From Natronoflexus pectinivorans (GTDB lineage: Bacteria > Bacteroidota > Bacteroidia > Bacteroidales > Marinilabiliaceae), in contig NZ_SLWK01000004.1 in NCBI RefSeq assembly GCF_004345615.1, forward strand, positions 62,001 through 126,000: a stretch of 64,000 nt of DNA. Direction: 5' to 3'. The notes beneath the pieces are model-generated. The model did not search any database, had not been told where the DNA came from, and saw only the letters and a program-made list of their open reading frames with translations. Positions 46,795 through 54,458 of the stretch are shown here, in pieces. Both the position numbers and the translations under genes were made by a program. Position 1 is the first letter of the stretch; every line of letters starts with the position of its first letter.

Positions 46795-46893
46795 TTATTT
46801 TAGTGGATGATATTTCTCCAGTTCTTTCTGTAAATCCTCCAGGGTGTCCATTCTATACCGTTCGGTGCTGCTTACATAGTTGTGGCCGGCCAT
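46795..46893 (-). pseudogene. C-terminal remnant of a tyrosine recombinase/integrase
   Basis: The frame encodes 32 codons, MAGHNYVSSTERYRMD then TLEDLQKELEKYHPLK and a stop. GHxYVSSTERY contains the final catalytic region of Xer/phage-type tyrosine recombinases (the His of LGH and the Tyr nucleophile of this family follow this spacing), with the usual short tail. The frame is closed by TAA two codons upstream, so only the end of the gene remains. It sits just upstream of higBA, on the same strand, and suggests that an integrated element was once here. Confidence 0.7.
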
Positions 46894-46929
46894 GTATTAC
46901 TACTTTCGCAGTAATTAAGAAAAAAGCTA

Positions 46930-47976
46930 TCAATCCATCACATATTTAAAGTATTCCCGCATTTCCTCCTCTTTCATATAGAAAGTATTAGGTTTGGGTA
47001 AATCAGTATCTGCCCATTTTATTGGGGCAAAGAAAATCAGGCGGTTATGGTCGCGGTCTTCGATAAAGAGAGGCTTGCCTTGTATCTTGGGGTAATCCTC
47101 TGTTACCAAGACCCGCCCAATGGGAGTAATCTCTTTTTCGCCCATGTGGTAGATGATGGCATGCTCACGGTTGACGATATATTTTTCTCCACCCTGCTCC
47201 AGCACCTTGAAATGTCCATCGAAGAAGAGGGTGTCGGTGATGGCGTTGTGGTGGGTTTTGGTGCTGTCGTAAAACTGGTTATGGGTGCGGGGGATAAACT
47301 CAGGGTCGTAATGGGGGGAGGCGTAGGCTCGCTTTAGATGCCAATCAGTATCCCACGAACGTCCTTCCGGCAAAGGGGCTTCCCAAATATAAAACGCATC
47401 TTTATCGCGCATATAGAAGTTTAAGAAGGAGTCAGAACCATCAAAATAGATATCGAAATTGAGGTAATCATAGAATTTATTAATGGCATTCTCAATATTT
47501 TCATGATGCCCTTTAAAAGCATCCCTGATTTCAGAAAAATATACTGTAACAGGCATAACATTTACCTTGCTCTCAATTATCCTTTGTGGGGGTTCATGGC
47601 TAACTTTAACAGAATCCCTACTCTCAAACTCACGGTAAACGATGCGAACAGTTAACCCCATTCGACGGTCAATGTGGGACCTAGTCATGACATCGTATGA
47701 ATAAACGGTGTTGGTTGTAATGTGCCAATTGAACGCAAGATTAGGGTCATTGGGGCTGCCTGCAACATGTCTATACGGAATTAGATTACTCTCAGTGCCT
47801 ATTTTTCTTACAACATGAGAGTATGGCCTCATTGGAGGTCTTAAAGAGTGATAAAAAAAGGTGTTCTCGACAAGTGCTGGTTCAAACAGTCCTTCTCTTT
47901 GATAAACAATCGTATCATTCGCACTTATTTTAAATACAATCAGTATTATCACACAGGTCAGCAGGATACTTTTCAT
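46930..47976 (-). CDS. exported protein of unknown function
   Basis: A 348-residue protein with a signal peptide (MKSILLTCVIILIVFKISAND). The mature part is rich in Tyr, His and acidic residues: YQREGLFEPALVENTFFYHS, LRPPMRPYSHVVRKIG, YFSEIRDAFKGHHENIENA, YFDGSDSFLNFYMRDKDA. A segment YIVNREHAIIYHMGEKEITPIGRVLV is followed by IEDRDHNRLIFFAPIKWA. I do not recognise the family and see no catalytic motif. Neighbours are the recombinase remnant and a RAYT gene, so it may be cargo of a lost element. Confidence 0.65.
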   Translation of the reverse strand: MKSILLTCVIILIVFKISANDTIVYQREGLFEPALVENTFFYHSLRPPMRPYSHVVRKIGTESNLIPYRHVAGSPNDPNLAFNWHITTNTVYSYDVMTRSHIDRRMGLTVRIVYREFESRDSVKVSHEPPQRIIESKVNVMPVTVYFSEIRDAFKGHHENIENAINKFYDYLNFDIYFDGSDSFLNFYMRDKDAFYIWEAPLPEGRSWDTDWHLKRAYASPHYDPEFIPRTHNQFYDSTKTHHNAITDTLFFDGHFKVLEQGGEKYIVNREHAIIYHMGEKEITPIGRVLVTEDYPKIQGKPLFIEDRDHNRLIFFAPIKWADTDLPKPNTFYMKEEEMREYFKYVMD

Positions 47977-48040
47977 TTTACTTAATCTCTTTAATTTTTA
48001 GTTTTGTTGACGAATTAGCCATCCATTATATTCAATTCCC

Positions 48041-48096
48041 CCGCTCGGCGAAGTTTGCAACTTCGTCGTTTCAACCCCTGTAGTTTCCAGACTACA
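48041..48096. repeat. REP-like hairpins downstream of RAYT 1
   Basis: CGAAGTT (48049-48055), loop TGC, AACTTCG (48059-48065) is perfect and preceded by CCGCTCGG as in the other copies. A second small hairpin, TGTAGT/ACTACA (48079-48084, 48091-48096), ends 2 nt before the RAYT stop codon. Confidence 0.7.
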
Positions 48097-48097
48097 C

Positions 48098-48664
48098 CTA
48101 TTTAACTATTATTGCCGGCAAAGTTAAAACATCAACCTTTAAATAATTGCTTAAACCAGCATAATTACGGGCACTTGAATATAAATAGTCTTCGGCATGT
48201 TGAACTATTTGCGCTCGGACTGGATTGTTATGGATATACTCGATTTTCTCAGCTATAAAATCGTTTGAGTATAACAGTACTGCATGATTCTCATGAGTCC
48301 AAACCTGATAGGAACTATTACGCTTATGTTGTGACGCGGCTTTGCTAAAAACACTTAACAACCATTCTCTCCTGCTCTCTGGCATTGAATTTATAGTGTC
48401 TATAATCCTTTTACTTGTAAATTTCTTTATATCTCTAATTGTGCCACTTAAATCACCTATGCTGCTATTGGCAATTAAATGCACATGGTTTGACATTATG
48501 ACGTAAGCAAACAACTGAAAACCTTTATTCTCCATTGCATAACGAAAACTATCCAAAACTATATCACGATAAACTGAACGCGAAAATATATCTGCCCCAT
48601 TTACGACTTGGAAAGTAAGGTAGTGCAATCCATCTTGTTCCTTAATTTGATAACCTGTTGACAT
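48098..48664 (-). CDS. REP-associated tyrosine transposase (RAYT) 1
   Basis: A 188-residue Y1/HUH-superfamily protein of the IS200-like TnpA-REP branch. The HUH motif is IMSNHVHLIAN (His-Val-His, about residue 60). The conserved RAYT tail IEYIHNNPVRAQIVQHAEDYL and YSSARNYAG is present. Other typical blocks are FRYAMENKGFQLFAYV and IKKFTSKRIIDTI. RAYTs are single-copy, domesticated-looking relatives of transposases that act on REP hairpins, and the gene is flanked by such hairpins on both sides. It looks intact. Confidence 0.88.
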   Translation of the reverse strand: MSTGYQIKEQDGLHYLTFQVVNGADIFSRSVYRDIVLDSFRYAMENKGFQLFAYVIMSNHVHLIANSSIGDLSGTIRDIKKFTSKRIIDTINSMPESRREWLLSVFSKAASQHKRNSSYQVWTHENHAVLLYSNDFIAEKIEYIHNNPVRAQIVQHAEDYLYSSARNYAGLSNYLKVDVLTLPAIIVK

Positions 48665-48718
48665 TAATAAGAATTTTAATGTTAAGATAATGAATTTTAT
48701 AATTCTTAATTAACAGGT

Positions 48719-48822
48719 GGCAGTTCTTGGTAAACCAAGCGGCAGAGCCGAGCGACAAACTGCCGGTTAAGATTCGACGAAGTTAAAAACTTCGCCGTTG
48801 GCGCGAGTTTGTAACTCGTGCC
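48719..48822. repeat. cluster of three REP-like hairpins between the RAYT genes
   Basis: GGCAGTT (48719-48725)/AACTGCC (48758-48764) encloses CTTGG-TAAA-CCAAG; CGAAGTT (48778-48784)/AACTTCG (48788-48794) has an AAA loop; GGCGCGAGTT (48800-48809)/AACTCGTGCC (48813-48822) has a TGT loop and one G-T pair. The last recurs at 49716-49738 and inverted at 49473-49495 and 49526-49548. Confidence 0.85.
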
Positions 48823-48831
48823 CCTTTCTCC

Positions 48832-49401
48832 CTAAATCCGCTCCAATTTTATCGATTCTTTTACAATCTCCAAATAATTACTAAGCCCTGCATAATTCCG
48901 TGCAGAACTCCATAAATAATCTTCTGGCCTTTCAACAATTTGTTCATCTACGGGATTGTTATGAATGTAGTTTAGCTTTTGGTCAAAAAACTTATTGGAT
49001 TCTATTATTTCGGCATGGTTGCCATGTTGCCAGAATTTATAATCTTTTACGTTTTTAAGGTTCTCGGCGGCTTTTTTAAAGTAAGAGAGCATCCATTCAC
49101 GCCGACTTTCAGGCTCATTAATTATTGCATGAACAATAGCTTTTGACGTAAACTTTTTAAAATCACGCAAAATATCTGATAATGAATGCCGCTTTGATAC
49201 CGCTTTGGCTATAATATGTAGATGACTTGGCATTAAACAGTAAGCATATATCTCTAGGCCTTTTTCTTTCTGGCAGTATCGCAGCGAATTAAAAAGTGTT
49301 TGTTTATGATTTTTACGAGTAAAAACATCAATCCAGCCAACTACTGTTAACGTTAAAAAATAGGCTTTGCTGTTGTCGAAAATCTTGTATTTGTCAGACA
49401 T
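48832..49401 (-). CDS. REP-associated tyrosine transposase (RAYT) 2
   Basis: A 189-residue protein from the ATG at 49401 (MSDKYKIFDNSKAYFLTLTVVGW). The open frame continues to 49530, but that part translates a REP hairpin region and is not family sequence. The HUH motif is MPSHLHIIAKA; the tail LNYIHNNPVDEQIVERPEDYLW and SSARNYAGLSNYLEIVKES parallels RAYT 1. The two proteins are clearly related but diverged, and in the same orientation. A broken third copy of the tail lies 0.9 kb away. It looks intact. Confidence 0.88.
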   Translation of the reverse strand: MSDKYKIFDNSKAYFLTLTVVGWIDVFTRKNHKQTLFNSLRYCQKEKGLEIYAYCLMPSHLHIIAKAVSKRHSLSDILRDFKKFTSKAIVHAIINEPESRREWMLSYFKKAAENLKNVKDYKFWQHGNHAEIIESNKFFDQKLNYIHNNPVDEQIVERPEDYLWSSARNYAGLSNYLEIVKESIKLERI

Positions 49402-49472
49402 AGAATTAAGGTTTTGATTATACAAGATAAGAATTTGTGTAGAATTATTTGTGACTCTATGATTGAAAGTAA

Positions 49473-49548
49473 AGCACGAGTTGCAAACTCGCGCTAACAG
49501 CATTACATTGCAGCGTTGTAGTAATAGCACGAATTACAAATTCGCGCT
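49473..49548. repeat. two REP-like hairpins upstream of RAYT 2
   Basis: AGCACGAGTT (49473-49482), loop GCA, AACTCGCGCT (49486-49495); and AGCACGAATT (49526-49535), loop ACA, AATTCGCGCT (49539-49548). Both keep the same stem length and 3-nt loop; the second changes G to A on one arm and C to T on the other, so the pairing is preserved. Confidence 0.85.
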
Positions 49549-49596
49549 AACGGAGAGTTAACGTCTTTATACGATCAAATAATCAAAATATTCCCC

Positions 49597-49738
49597 CAGC
49601 TCGGCGAAGTTTCTTTGCAAGCAAAGCGGCAGAGCCAAGCGTAAAACTGCCGGTTAAAATGCGCGTATAGCAAGTATACGCCGAGTAGGGGAACTACTCA
49701 AACTAGTACCCCGTTGGCGCGAGTTTGCAACTCGTGCC
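49597..49738. repeat. palindromic repeat cluster, second CTTTGCAAGCAAAG copy
   Basis: CTCGGCGAAGTTT then CTTTGC-AA-GCAAAG (49613-49626) and CGGCAGAGCCAAGCG (to 49641), nearly identical to 45939-45970. Next GCGTATA/TATACGC (49663-49681), an imperfect GGGGAACT/AGTACCCC pair, and GGCGCGAGTT-TGC-AACTCGTGCC (49716-49738). Confidence 0.8.
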
Positions 49739-49739
49739 T

Positions 49740-49927
49740 CTTTTACCCTAAATCCGCTCCAATTTTACAGATTCTGTTGCTATCTCCAAATAATTCAGTG
49801 CAGAAATCCATAAATAATCTTCCGACCTTTCAACAAATTGTTCATCTACGAGTTTGTTATGAATGTAGGTTGGCTTTTGGTCAAAAAACTTATTGGACTC
49901 TATTATCTCTCCATGACTACTATCTTG
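49740..49927 (-). pseudogene. decayed 3' fragment of a third RAYT gene
   Basis: Bases 49744-49927 align with the 3' end of RAYT 2 (48836-49040): CTAAATCCGCTCCAATTTTA, CTCCAAATAATT, CATAAATAATCTTC and CAAAAAACTTATTGGA recur in order. About 22 nt are missing (the ACTAAGCCCTGCATAATTCC part), and several substitutions break the frame. The REP hairpin beside it is duplicated as well, so gene end and hairpin were copied together. Confidence 0.8.
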
Positions 49928-49930
49928 CGG

Positions 49931-49956
49931 GTATACGCCGAGCAGGGAGTTCCCAC
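49931..49956. repeat. short repeat ending the RAYT/REP island
   Basis: GTATACGCCGAGCAGGGAGT resembles GTATACGCCGAGTAGGGGAA at 49674-49693. It marks the right edge of the repeat island, directly after the decayed RAYT fragment. Confidence 0.6.
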
Positions 49957-49957
49957 T

Positions 49958-50473
49958 CTAATCAAACTCCTCAAATAGCTTAGCCCATTTTTCTATTGTT
50001 TTATATGCATCAGGATTACTGTTTTTTAATCGATTAAGTTTATCAGCTACTTTTGACGCCCAAATCGTTGTACCTCTTTCCGCAATTAAACCTATAAAAT
50101 CATCATAGGCATCATCGTAACCTTTAGCTAACATTACATCACAAAGTGTTTGATAAGCGTTGGAAAGCTGAGAAATAGAAATTGTTTCGTCGGATTGTGG
50201 TTCATCCTCTCCCCATTCTCTTAAAAACTTACGCAAACCCTTTGAAAAGAAAAGAATTGCAACTAGCCACAAAATGCCATAAACAAGAAATTTTCCTCCG
50301 AGCAAATCAATTGAACGCAATATACCTGAGATACCAGAACCCTGAGGCGTTCTACCAGGTGTTAACCTAAGTTCAATTATCTGCTCATAGTCAAAAATAA
50401 AAATAAACAACAGTAAGACAACTGTTGCTAAGAAATCAATCCACCAGTGGTTAAAATTATTCGTGTGTTTCAT
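49958..50473 (-). CDS. unrecognised membrane protein, two transmembrane segments
   Basis: A 171-residue protein. Hydrophobic segments lie at about 12-29 (WIDFLATVVLLLFIFIFD) and 62-76 (FLVYGILWLVAILFF). The C-terminal half is a charged helical domain (QLSNAYQTLCDVMLAKGYDD, IWASKVADKLNRLKNSN, IEKWAKLFEEFD). I do not recognise a family. It is the third of three unknown genes in a row on the same strand, after a 76-nt gap, and its stop abuts the repeat island. Confidence 0.6.
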   Translation of the reverse strand: MKHTNNFNHWWIDFLATVVLLLFIFIFDYEQIIELRLTPGRTPQGSGISGILRSIDLLGGKFLVYGILWLVAILFFSKGLRKFLREWGEDEPQSDETISISQLSNAYQTLCDVMLAKGYDDAYDDFIGLIAERGTTIWASKVADKLNRLKNSNPDAYKTIEKWAKLFEEFD

Positions 50474-50549
50474 TGGGGATGATGTTTAAGTTTATCAATA
50501 TTTTAGATGCCGCTGCTAAAAATCAAACTGCCTATTACAATAATCCTTA

Positions 50550-51038
50550 TCACAACAGCTTTGGCAAAACCTTTTTTACAATAAACTCCAACAAAACAAC
50601 CATAAAACTACCCACCATTAAAACAAAAACAATATTGGCCAAAATGCTATTATGTTTTATCAAAATTTCGTCTCCTCTTTTTGCCAGGGCAATATGATTA
50701 TCTGACCTCGACTTATAATACCAAACACTTACCATATCGTTAATTTCGAAGCTATAAGCATTTTGATATTTTGTGTGTATAAGTCTTTTTCTAAGTGTAT
50801 TAACTTCTAACTCCATACACCTCGAATAAGTTGTAGCTCCCCCATGAAACCCTCCTCTACGCTGCCCGGAATCGCTTATCCTGACAACTTTACCATTGGC
50901 CTTCTTATACAGTGGCAAGATTCTTACACCAAGTAAAACATTAGCGTTAATAGTTAAAATCAGGATTATCTTTCCCAATAAAAAAGTATTATCCCAAAAG
51001 GTGCTTTTAACATCAATTTTATTCAACAATATTCTCAT
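50550..51038 (-). CDS. unrecognised membrane protein with extracytoplasmic loop (DUF3592-like layout)
   Basis: A 162-residue protein with a transmembrane segment at about 20-40 (LLGKIILILTINANVLLGV) and one at about 131-152 (ILANIVFVLMVGSFMVVLLEF). Between them lies an ~85-residue domain (VVRISDSGQRRGGFHGG, SFEINDMVSVWYYKSRSD, AKRGDEILIKHN). The TM-domain-TM order and the loop ending resemble DUF3592 proteins, but I cannot claim membership. It overlaps the upstream gene by 20 nt, so the two are coupled. Confidence 0.6.
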   Translation of the reverse strand: MRILLNKIDVKSTFWDNTFLLGKIILILTINANVLLGVRILPLYKKANGKVVRISDSGQRRGGFHGGATTYSRCMELEVNTLRKRLIHTKYQNAYSFEINDMVSVWYYKSRSDNHIALAKRGDEILIKHNSILANIVFVLMVGSFMVVLLEFIVKKVLPKLL

Positions 51039-51615
51039 TTTTCAAAATTGGTTTTACGCCCATTGTTTTGACATAAATATTTGTTCTTGAACCTGAGTCT
51101 CGGTTTCCTCTCTCCCCATAAAGTCTTCTATATAACTTATCGTGTTTGAGTTTTTCAACATCTTTTTTATTTAGCTTCATCTTAGGCGATTTCTCTTCTC
51201 TCTTAAGTGTTAAAGAGAGGTAAACGTGCTTGAAAAAATTCGGTGGGGGATTATCATCATCAAGGTTATTTACTAAACCGTTAACATACAACCTGTTTTT
51301 ACGATAATAACGAACCAACTCATAAACCTTGTAATACAATGCAATACTAAAACCCAGTAATGCAGTTATGGGTATTGCCATTAATCCCGGCTTACCTAAA
51401 TAATGAGCAATAAGTTTTACAATAATGGCATCCCGCATTTGGCCTGCATGACCTGATATTTCGCTTTCCCTTATGTGAGTAAGAAGAACCTCTTCATCAA
51501 TAAATATATCAAAAACCAACAGCCCCAATGCAAGACCAAACCCACATACATACAATATTAAATGAGTATAATATACCGATGGTGGCTGGAATTTCTTTGT
51601 TGTTTGCGTCTCCAT
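51019..51615 (-). CDS. unrecognised membrane protein with basic C-terminal tail
   Basis: A 198-residue protein with membrane segments at about 16-37 (THLILYVCGFGLALGLLVFDIF) and 77-95 (GLMAIPITALLGFSIALYY). A long cytosolic, Lys/Arg-rich tail follows (KREEKSPKMKLNKKDVEKL, YRRLYGERGNRDSG). First gene of a three-gene set; it lies 33 nt downstream of the MarR gene and could be part of that transcript. Family unknown. Confidence 0.6.
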   Translation of the reverse strand: METQTTKKFQPPSVYYTHLILYVCGFGLALGLLVFDIFIDEEVLLTHIRESEISGHAGQMRDAIIVKLIAHYLGKPGLMAIPITALLGFSIALYYKVYELVRYYRKNRLYVNGLVNNLDDDNPPPNFFKHVYLSLTLKREEKSPKMKLNKKDVEKLKHDKLYRRLYGERGNRDSGSRTNIYVKTMGVKPILKNENIVE

Positions 51616-51648
51616 AAAACATCAGAATAAATCAGCAGGCTAATCCTC

Positions 51649-52146
51649 TTACTCCTCCTCCACTTTCCCATCCAGCATGCCATCGCCTGAAATCAATGGG
51701 TATTCTTCCAGCTCTTCGGTTTTAATTTCAAGGAGTTCTATGAGCGTTTCGAGGGAATCGGACATGCGTTGGAGTTCCTCCGGCGAAAGACGTTTGAGTT
51801 TTGAGGAGAGGCGCTGTTGAAGTAAATCGGGGGTTTTCTGCAACAATTCATCCCCCGAAGAAGTCAAAGTAATATGGGTCACTCGCTTATCACCCGATTT
51901 TGGAAGACGAGCCAACAGACCGTTTTTCTCCAACCGGCCAATGATGCCGGTTACGGTGCTCGAATTGAGGTTGAGATGCTCGCGGATGGCTCTTTGAGTG
52001 GCCTGGTAGTTTGGGGAGTTTTTTAAAAACTCCAGGCAAAGTATCTGCGGAATGCTCACACCAAAATCTTTCTGAACCTTTTTCGATTCCAGATTGATGG
52101 AGCGTACAATCCGTCGTATTTTTATAAGGATACTTTTATAATCCAT
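51649..52146 (-). CDS. MarR-family transcriptional regulator
   Basis: A 165-residue winged-helix regulator. The recognition part reads LNLNSSTVTGIIGRLEKNGLL followed by the wing ARLPKSGDKRVTHITLTSSG, both diagnostic of MarR. A C-terminal dimerisation helix LSPEELQRMSDSLETLIELLE follows, then an acidic tail. Its ligand is not apparent. Last gene of a tight operon B3/B4 protein, MBL-fold protein, MarR, with gaps of 6 and 14 nt. The three unknown membrane genes follow after 33 nt. Confidence 0.9.
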   Translation of the reverse strand: MDYKSILIKIRRIVRSINLESKKVQKDFGVSIPQILCLEFLKNSPNYQATQRAIREHLNLNSSTVTGIIGRLEKNGLLARLPKSGDKRVTHITLTSSGDELLQKTPDLLQQRLSSKLKRLSPEELQRMSDSLETLIELLEIKTEELEEYPLISGDGMLDGKVEEE

Positions 52147-52160
52147 CCCTCTACTAATTA

Positions 52161-52919
52161 TTATAATCGAAAAACTTCTCCTACAGCAAACCTGTTGGTC
52201 ACTTTAATTTGAAATTTATCGGAAAGTGGCTCAAAAGCCGATGCAGCAACATCGGGTCTGTTGTTCTCTTGGGACAGATGCGACAAAAAAACCACCTTTA
52301 GTTCAGGGTGATGATGTGTTTGCAACAACTCCAATGCCTGAGCATTGGACAGATGTCCAAAATCGCTCGCTACCCGGGTTTTCAGATAATATGGATATGG
52401 CCCGTTCCACAACATATCTTCATCGTAATTGGATTCCAGAAAAAGAGCCTGACAAAAAGCGAGGTGCGAGATGACATTGTCGCATGCCTTCCCAATATCG
52501 GTAAATACGCCAACGTTTTTACCTTCATATTCCAACCGAAAACTGCATGGTTCGGCTGCATCATGATTTTTCAGAAAAGTGTGGACCTTGAATTTCCCTA
52601 TATTCACCACATCCCCTGGTGAAAACAACGAGACTTTATCAGGCCTGTTTGGTCCCCAGCTCTTCTCCCACGACTTTTTTGTCATAAAAACCGGAATTTC
52701 CGATTTTTTACTCAAAACCCGCACTCCCCGAAAATGGTCGGCATGTTCATGGGAAATAAAAATGGCTTTAACCTTCCGGATATCCAACCCGCATTTATTC
52801 ATGCGCTCCAAAACCTGACGGCGACTGATACCGGCATCAACCAAAACGGCTTCCTCACCGTTACCTATGTAATAACAATTCCCGTTACTTCCGGAAGCTA
52901 TGGCGCAAATTTCAAGCAT
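52161..52919 (-). CDS. metallo-beta-lactamase-fold hydrolase (YycJ/WalJ-like)
   Basis: A 252-residue cytosolic protein with the metal site HEHADH (residues 57-62: His57, His59, Asp61, His62). Downstream ligands are in FLKNHDAAEPCSFRLEY, VGVFTDIGKA and LSHLSQENN. The N-terminal SGSNGNCYYIGNGEEAVLVDAG is typical of the YycJ/WalJ group, an exonuclease-like family implicated in DNA repair or replication in Bacillus. Reaction here is inferred only. It follows the B3/B4 gene by 6 nt. Confidence 0.9.
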   Translation of the reverse strand: MLEICAIASGSNGNCYYIGNGEEAVLVDAGISRRQVLERMNKCGLDIRKVKAIFISHEHADHFRGVRVLSKKSEIPVFMTKKSWEKSWGPNRPDKVSLFSPGDVVNIGKFKVHTFLKNHDAAEPCSFRLEYEGKNVGVFTDIGKACDNVISHLAFCQALFLESNYDEDMLWNGPYPYYLKTRVASDFGHLSNAQALELLQTHHHPELKVVFLSHLSQENNRPDVAASAFEPLSDKFQIKVTNRFAVGEVFRL

Positions 52920-52925
52920 TCTGAT

Positions 52926-53594
52926 TCATTTTAATCCCTGACAACCTATTGTAATCTCTTTAACCTTTCCAAACTCTGCCAACAACCTTTCAGCATATTC
53001 CATGGCATTTTCCAATTGCTCACATTCGCCATTATATGCAGGAATAATCAACAGGAAACGTGTGGTGTTCTCCGTCACCATGGTGCGAACCGAATCACTG
53101 GTGGATGTACCAAAAGCCCCGATTTCGTCCCTGAAAACCGGGAGGTTTTCAATATTTAAGACTCCACGACCAATGCCTTCATAAGGTTCATCAGTCTTTC
53201 CTACACCAAATGAAATGTTGCCGGATATTTTATCTGCATCATATCCTCCAATTGAAAATCCGGATTTAACCGACACCATATTAAGAATATCCACCATATT
53301 ATTAACCTGATACAATCCCTTGCCCAAAGCCAAACGCCGTAAAAGACTCTCGGCTGCAGGACGATAACGGTTGGGATCTTTACCAAGTATACGGTAAGCA
53401 TTTTTCGTGGCGGCCACCACAGGATGATTTCTGATGGATTCGGGGGACAAGTCAGGCGTCAGCATCCGGCACAGCTCATTCATGGCAGAAACCAGCTCTT
53501 CGCCCGATGGCTTAACTTCTGTATGAATCGTTAAACATCCAAATGAGATGGCCGGAAAAGCGTCTGATATTTGTTTATTAATGATGATCTTCAT
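52926..53594 (-). CDS. B3/B4 tRNA-binding domain protein
   Basis: A 222-residue protein consisting of one B3/B4 domain, the editing-type domain of the phenylalanyl-tRNA synthetase beta chain. Characteristic blocks are NAYRILGKDPNRYRPAAESL, KGLYQVNNMVDILNMVSVKS and GFSIGGYDADKISG. Stand-alone forms may clear mischarged tRNA or bind other ligands; the function is unsettled. First gene of an operon, divergent from the HAD phosphatase gene 78 nt away. Confidence 0.85.
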   Translation of the reverse strand: MKIIINKQISDAFPAISFGCLTIHTEVKPSGEELVSAMNELCRMLTPDLSPESIRNHPVVAATKNAYRILGKDPNRYRPAAESLLRRLALGKGLYQVNNMVDILNMVSVKSGFSIGGYDADKISGNISFGVGKTDEPYEGIGRGVLNIENLPVFRDEIGAFGTSTSDSVRTMVTENTTRFLLIIPAYNGECEQLENAMEYAERLLAEFGKVKEITIGCQGLK

Positions 53595-53672
53595 TTGTCA
53601 AAAATAGCAAAAAATATACAAAGGCAACAGCAAGCATGCGGCAACTGAAACAAAATTTGCATCTTTGCAATC

Positions 53673-54371
53673 ATGATAAACAGAGATTTACTTCCCAAAA
53701 ATTTAAAAGCAGTTTTTTTCGATATGGATGGCGTAATGTACGACTCCATGCCCAATCATGCCTCAACATGGGTGGAGAGTTTTCGTCGTTCGGGGATTAA
53801 TTTCCCCGAATATGATGCCTATCTGAACGAAGGCCGCACCGGCCCCGCAACCATTAACATTGCATTTGAGAAATATGGCAACAGGCCGGCCACCGAAGAA
53901 GACATCAAAACCATTTACGATACAAAAACAGAATTGATGCAGGCAGCTCCCGAAGCACCAATCATGCCCGGAATGCAGGAAGTAGTAAAAAGAACCATCG
54001 AAGCCGGATTATTGGTGGTGATAGTAACCGGTTCGCGTCAGCCGTCGTTATTGGCTCGTTTGGAATCCGATTACGGCATCACCCGCGAAAATGTAATCAA
54101 CGGTTTTGATGTTAAGAAAGGGAAACCCGATCCGGAGCCATACCTTATGGCACTTAAAAAGGTAAGTTGTAAAGCCAACGAAGCCATCGTCATAGAAAAT
54201 GCGCCAATGGGGGTGGAATCATCGGTGGCTGCAAACATTACCACCATAGCAGTAAACACAGGCATTCTTAAACCTGAGGTGCTTTCAAATGCCGGAGCTT
54301 CTGTAGTACTATCCGGAACAGAGGAGTTATTAAAAAATTGGGAAACTGTGACCGGTTTAGCGTCAAGTTAA
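53673..54371 (+). CDS. HAD-superfamily phosphatase, beta-phosphoglucomutase-like
   Basis: A 232-residue cytosolic HAD hydrolase with motif I FFDMDGVMYDS (Asp17 nucleophile, Asp19), a helical cap (about 20-90), motif II VTGSRQPSLL, motif III KKGKPDPEPYL and motif IV VIENAPMGVESSVAAN. The layout fits phosphosugar phosphatases or phosphomutases. Substrate unknown. Confidence 0.88.
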   Translation: MINRDLLPKNLKAVFFDMDGVMYDSMPNHASTWVESFRRSGINFPEYDAYLNEGRTGPATINIAFEKYGNRPATEEDIKTIYDTKTELMQAAPEAPIMPGMQEVVKRTIEAGLLVVIVTGSRQPSLLARLESDYGITRENVINGFDVKKGKPDPEPYLMALKKVSCKANEAIVIENAPMGVESSVAANITTIAVNTGILKPEVLSNAGASVVLSGTEELLKNWETVTGLASS

Positions 54372-54458
54372 ATCTGAATTATATGCCTCACTCACCCCTA
54401 ACCATGGGGGAAGGCCAAACGCACCAGATTAACCCGAAACTTAACGGCTGACTGAACA

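Noticed and set aside
45927-49956. CRISPR array or integron cassette array
   Set aside because: Repeats are neither evenly spaced nor identical and no cas or integron integrase gene is present; the hairpins fit REP-type repeats better than attC sites.
49714-49983. + strand open frame of 89 codons
   Set aside because: It is the antisense of the decayed RAYT fragment and REP hairpin; the similarity to RAYT 2 lies on the - strand.
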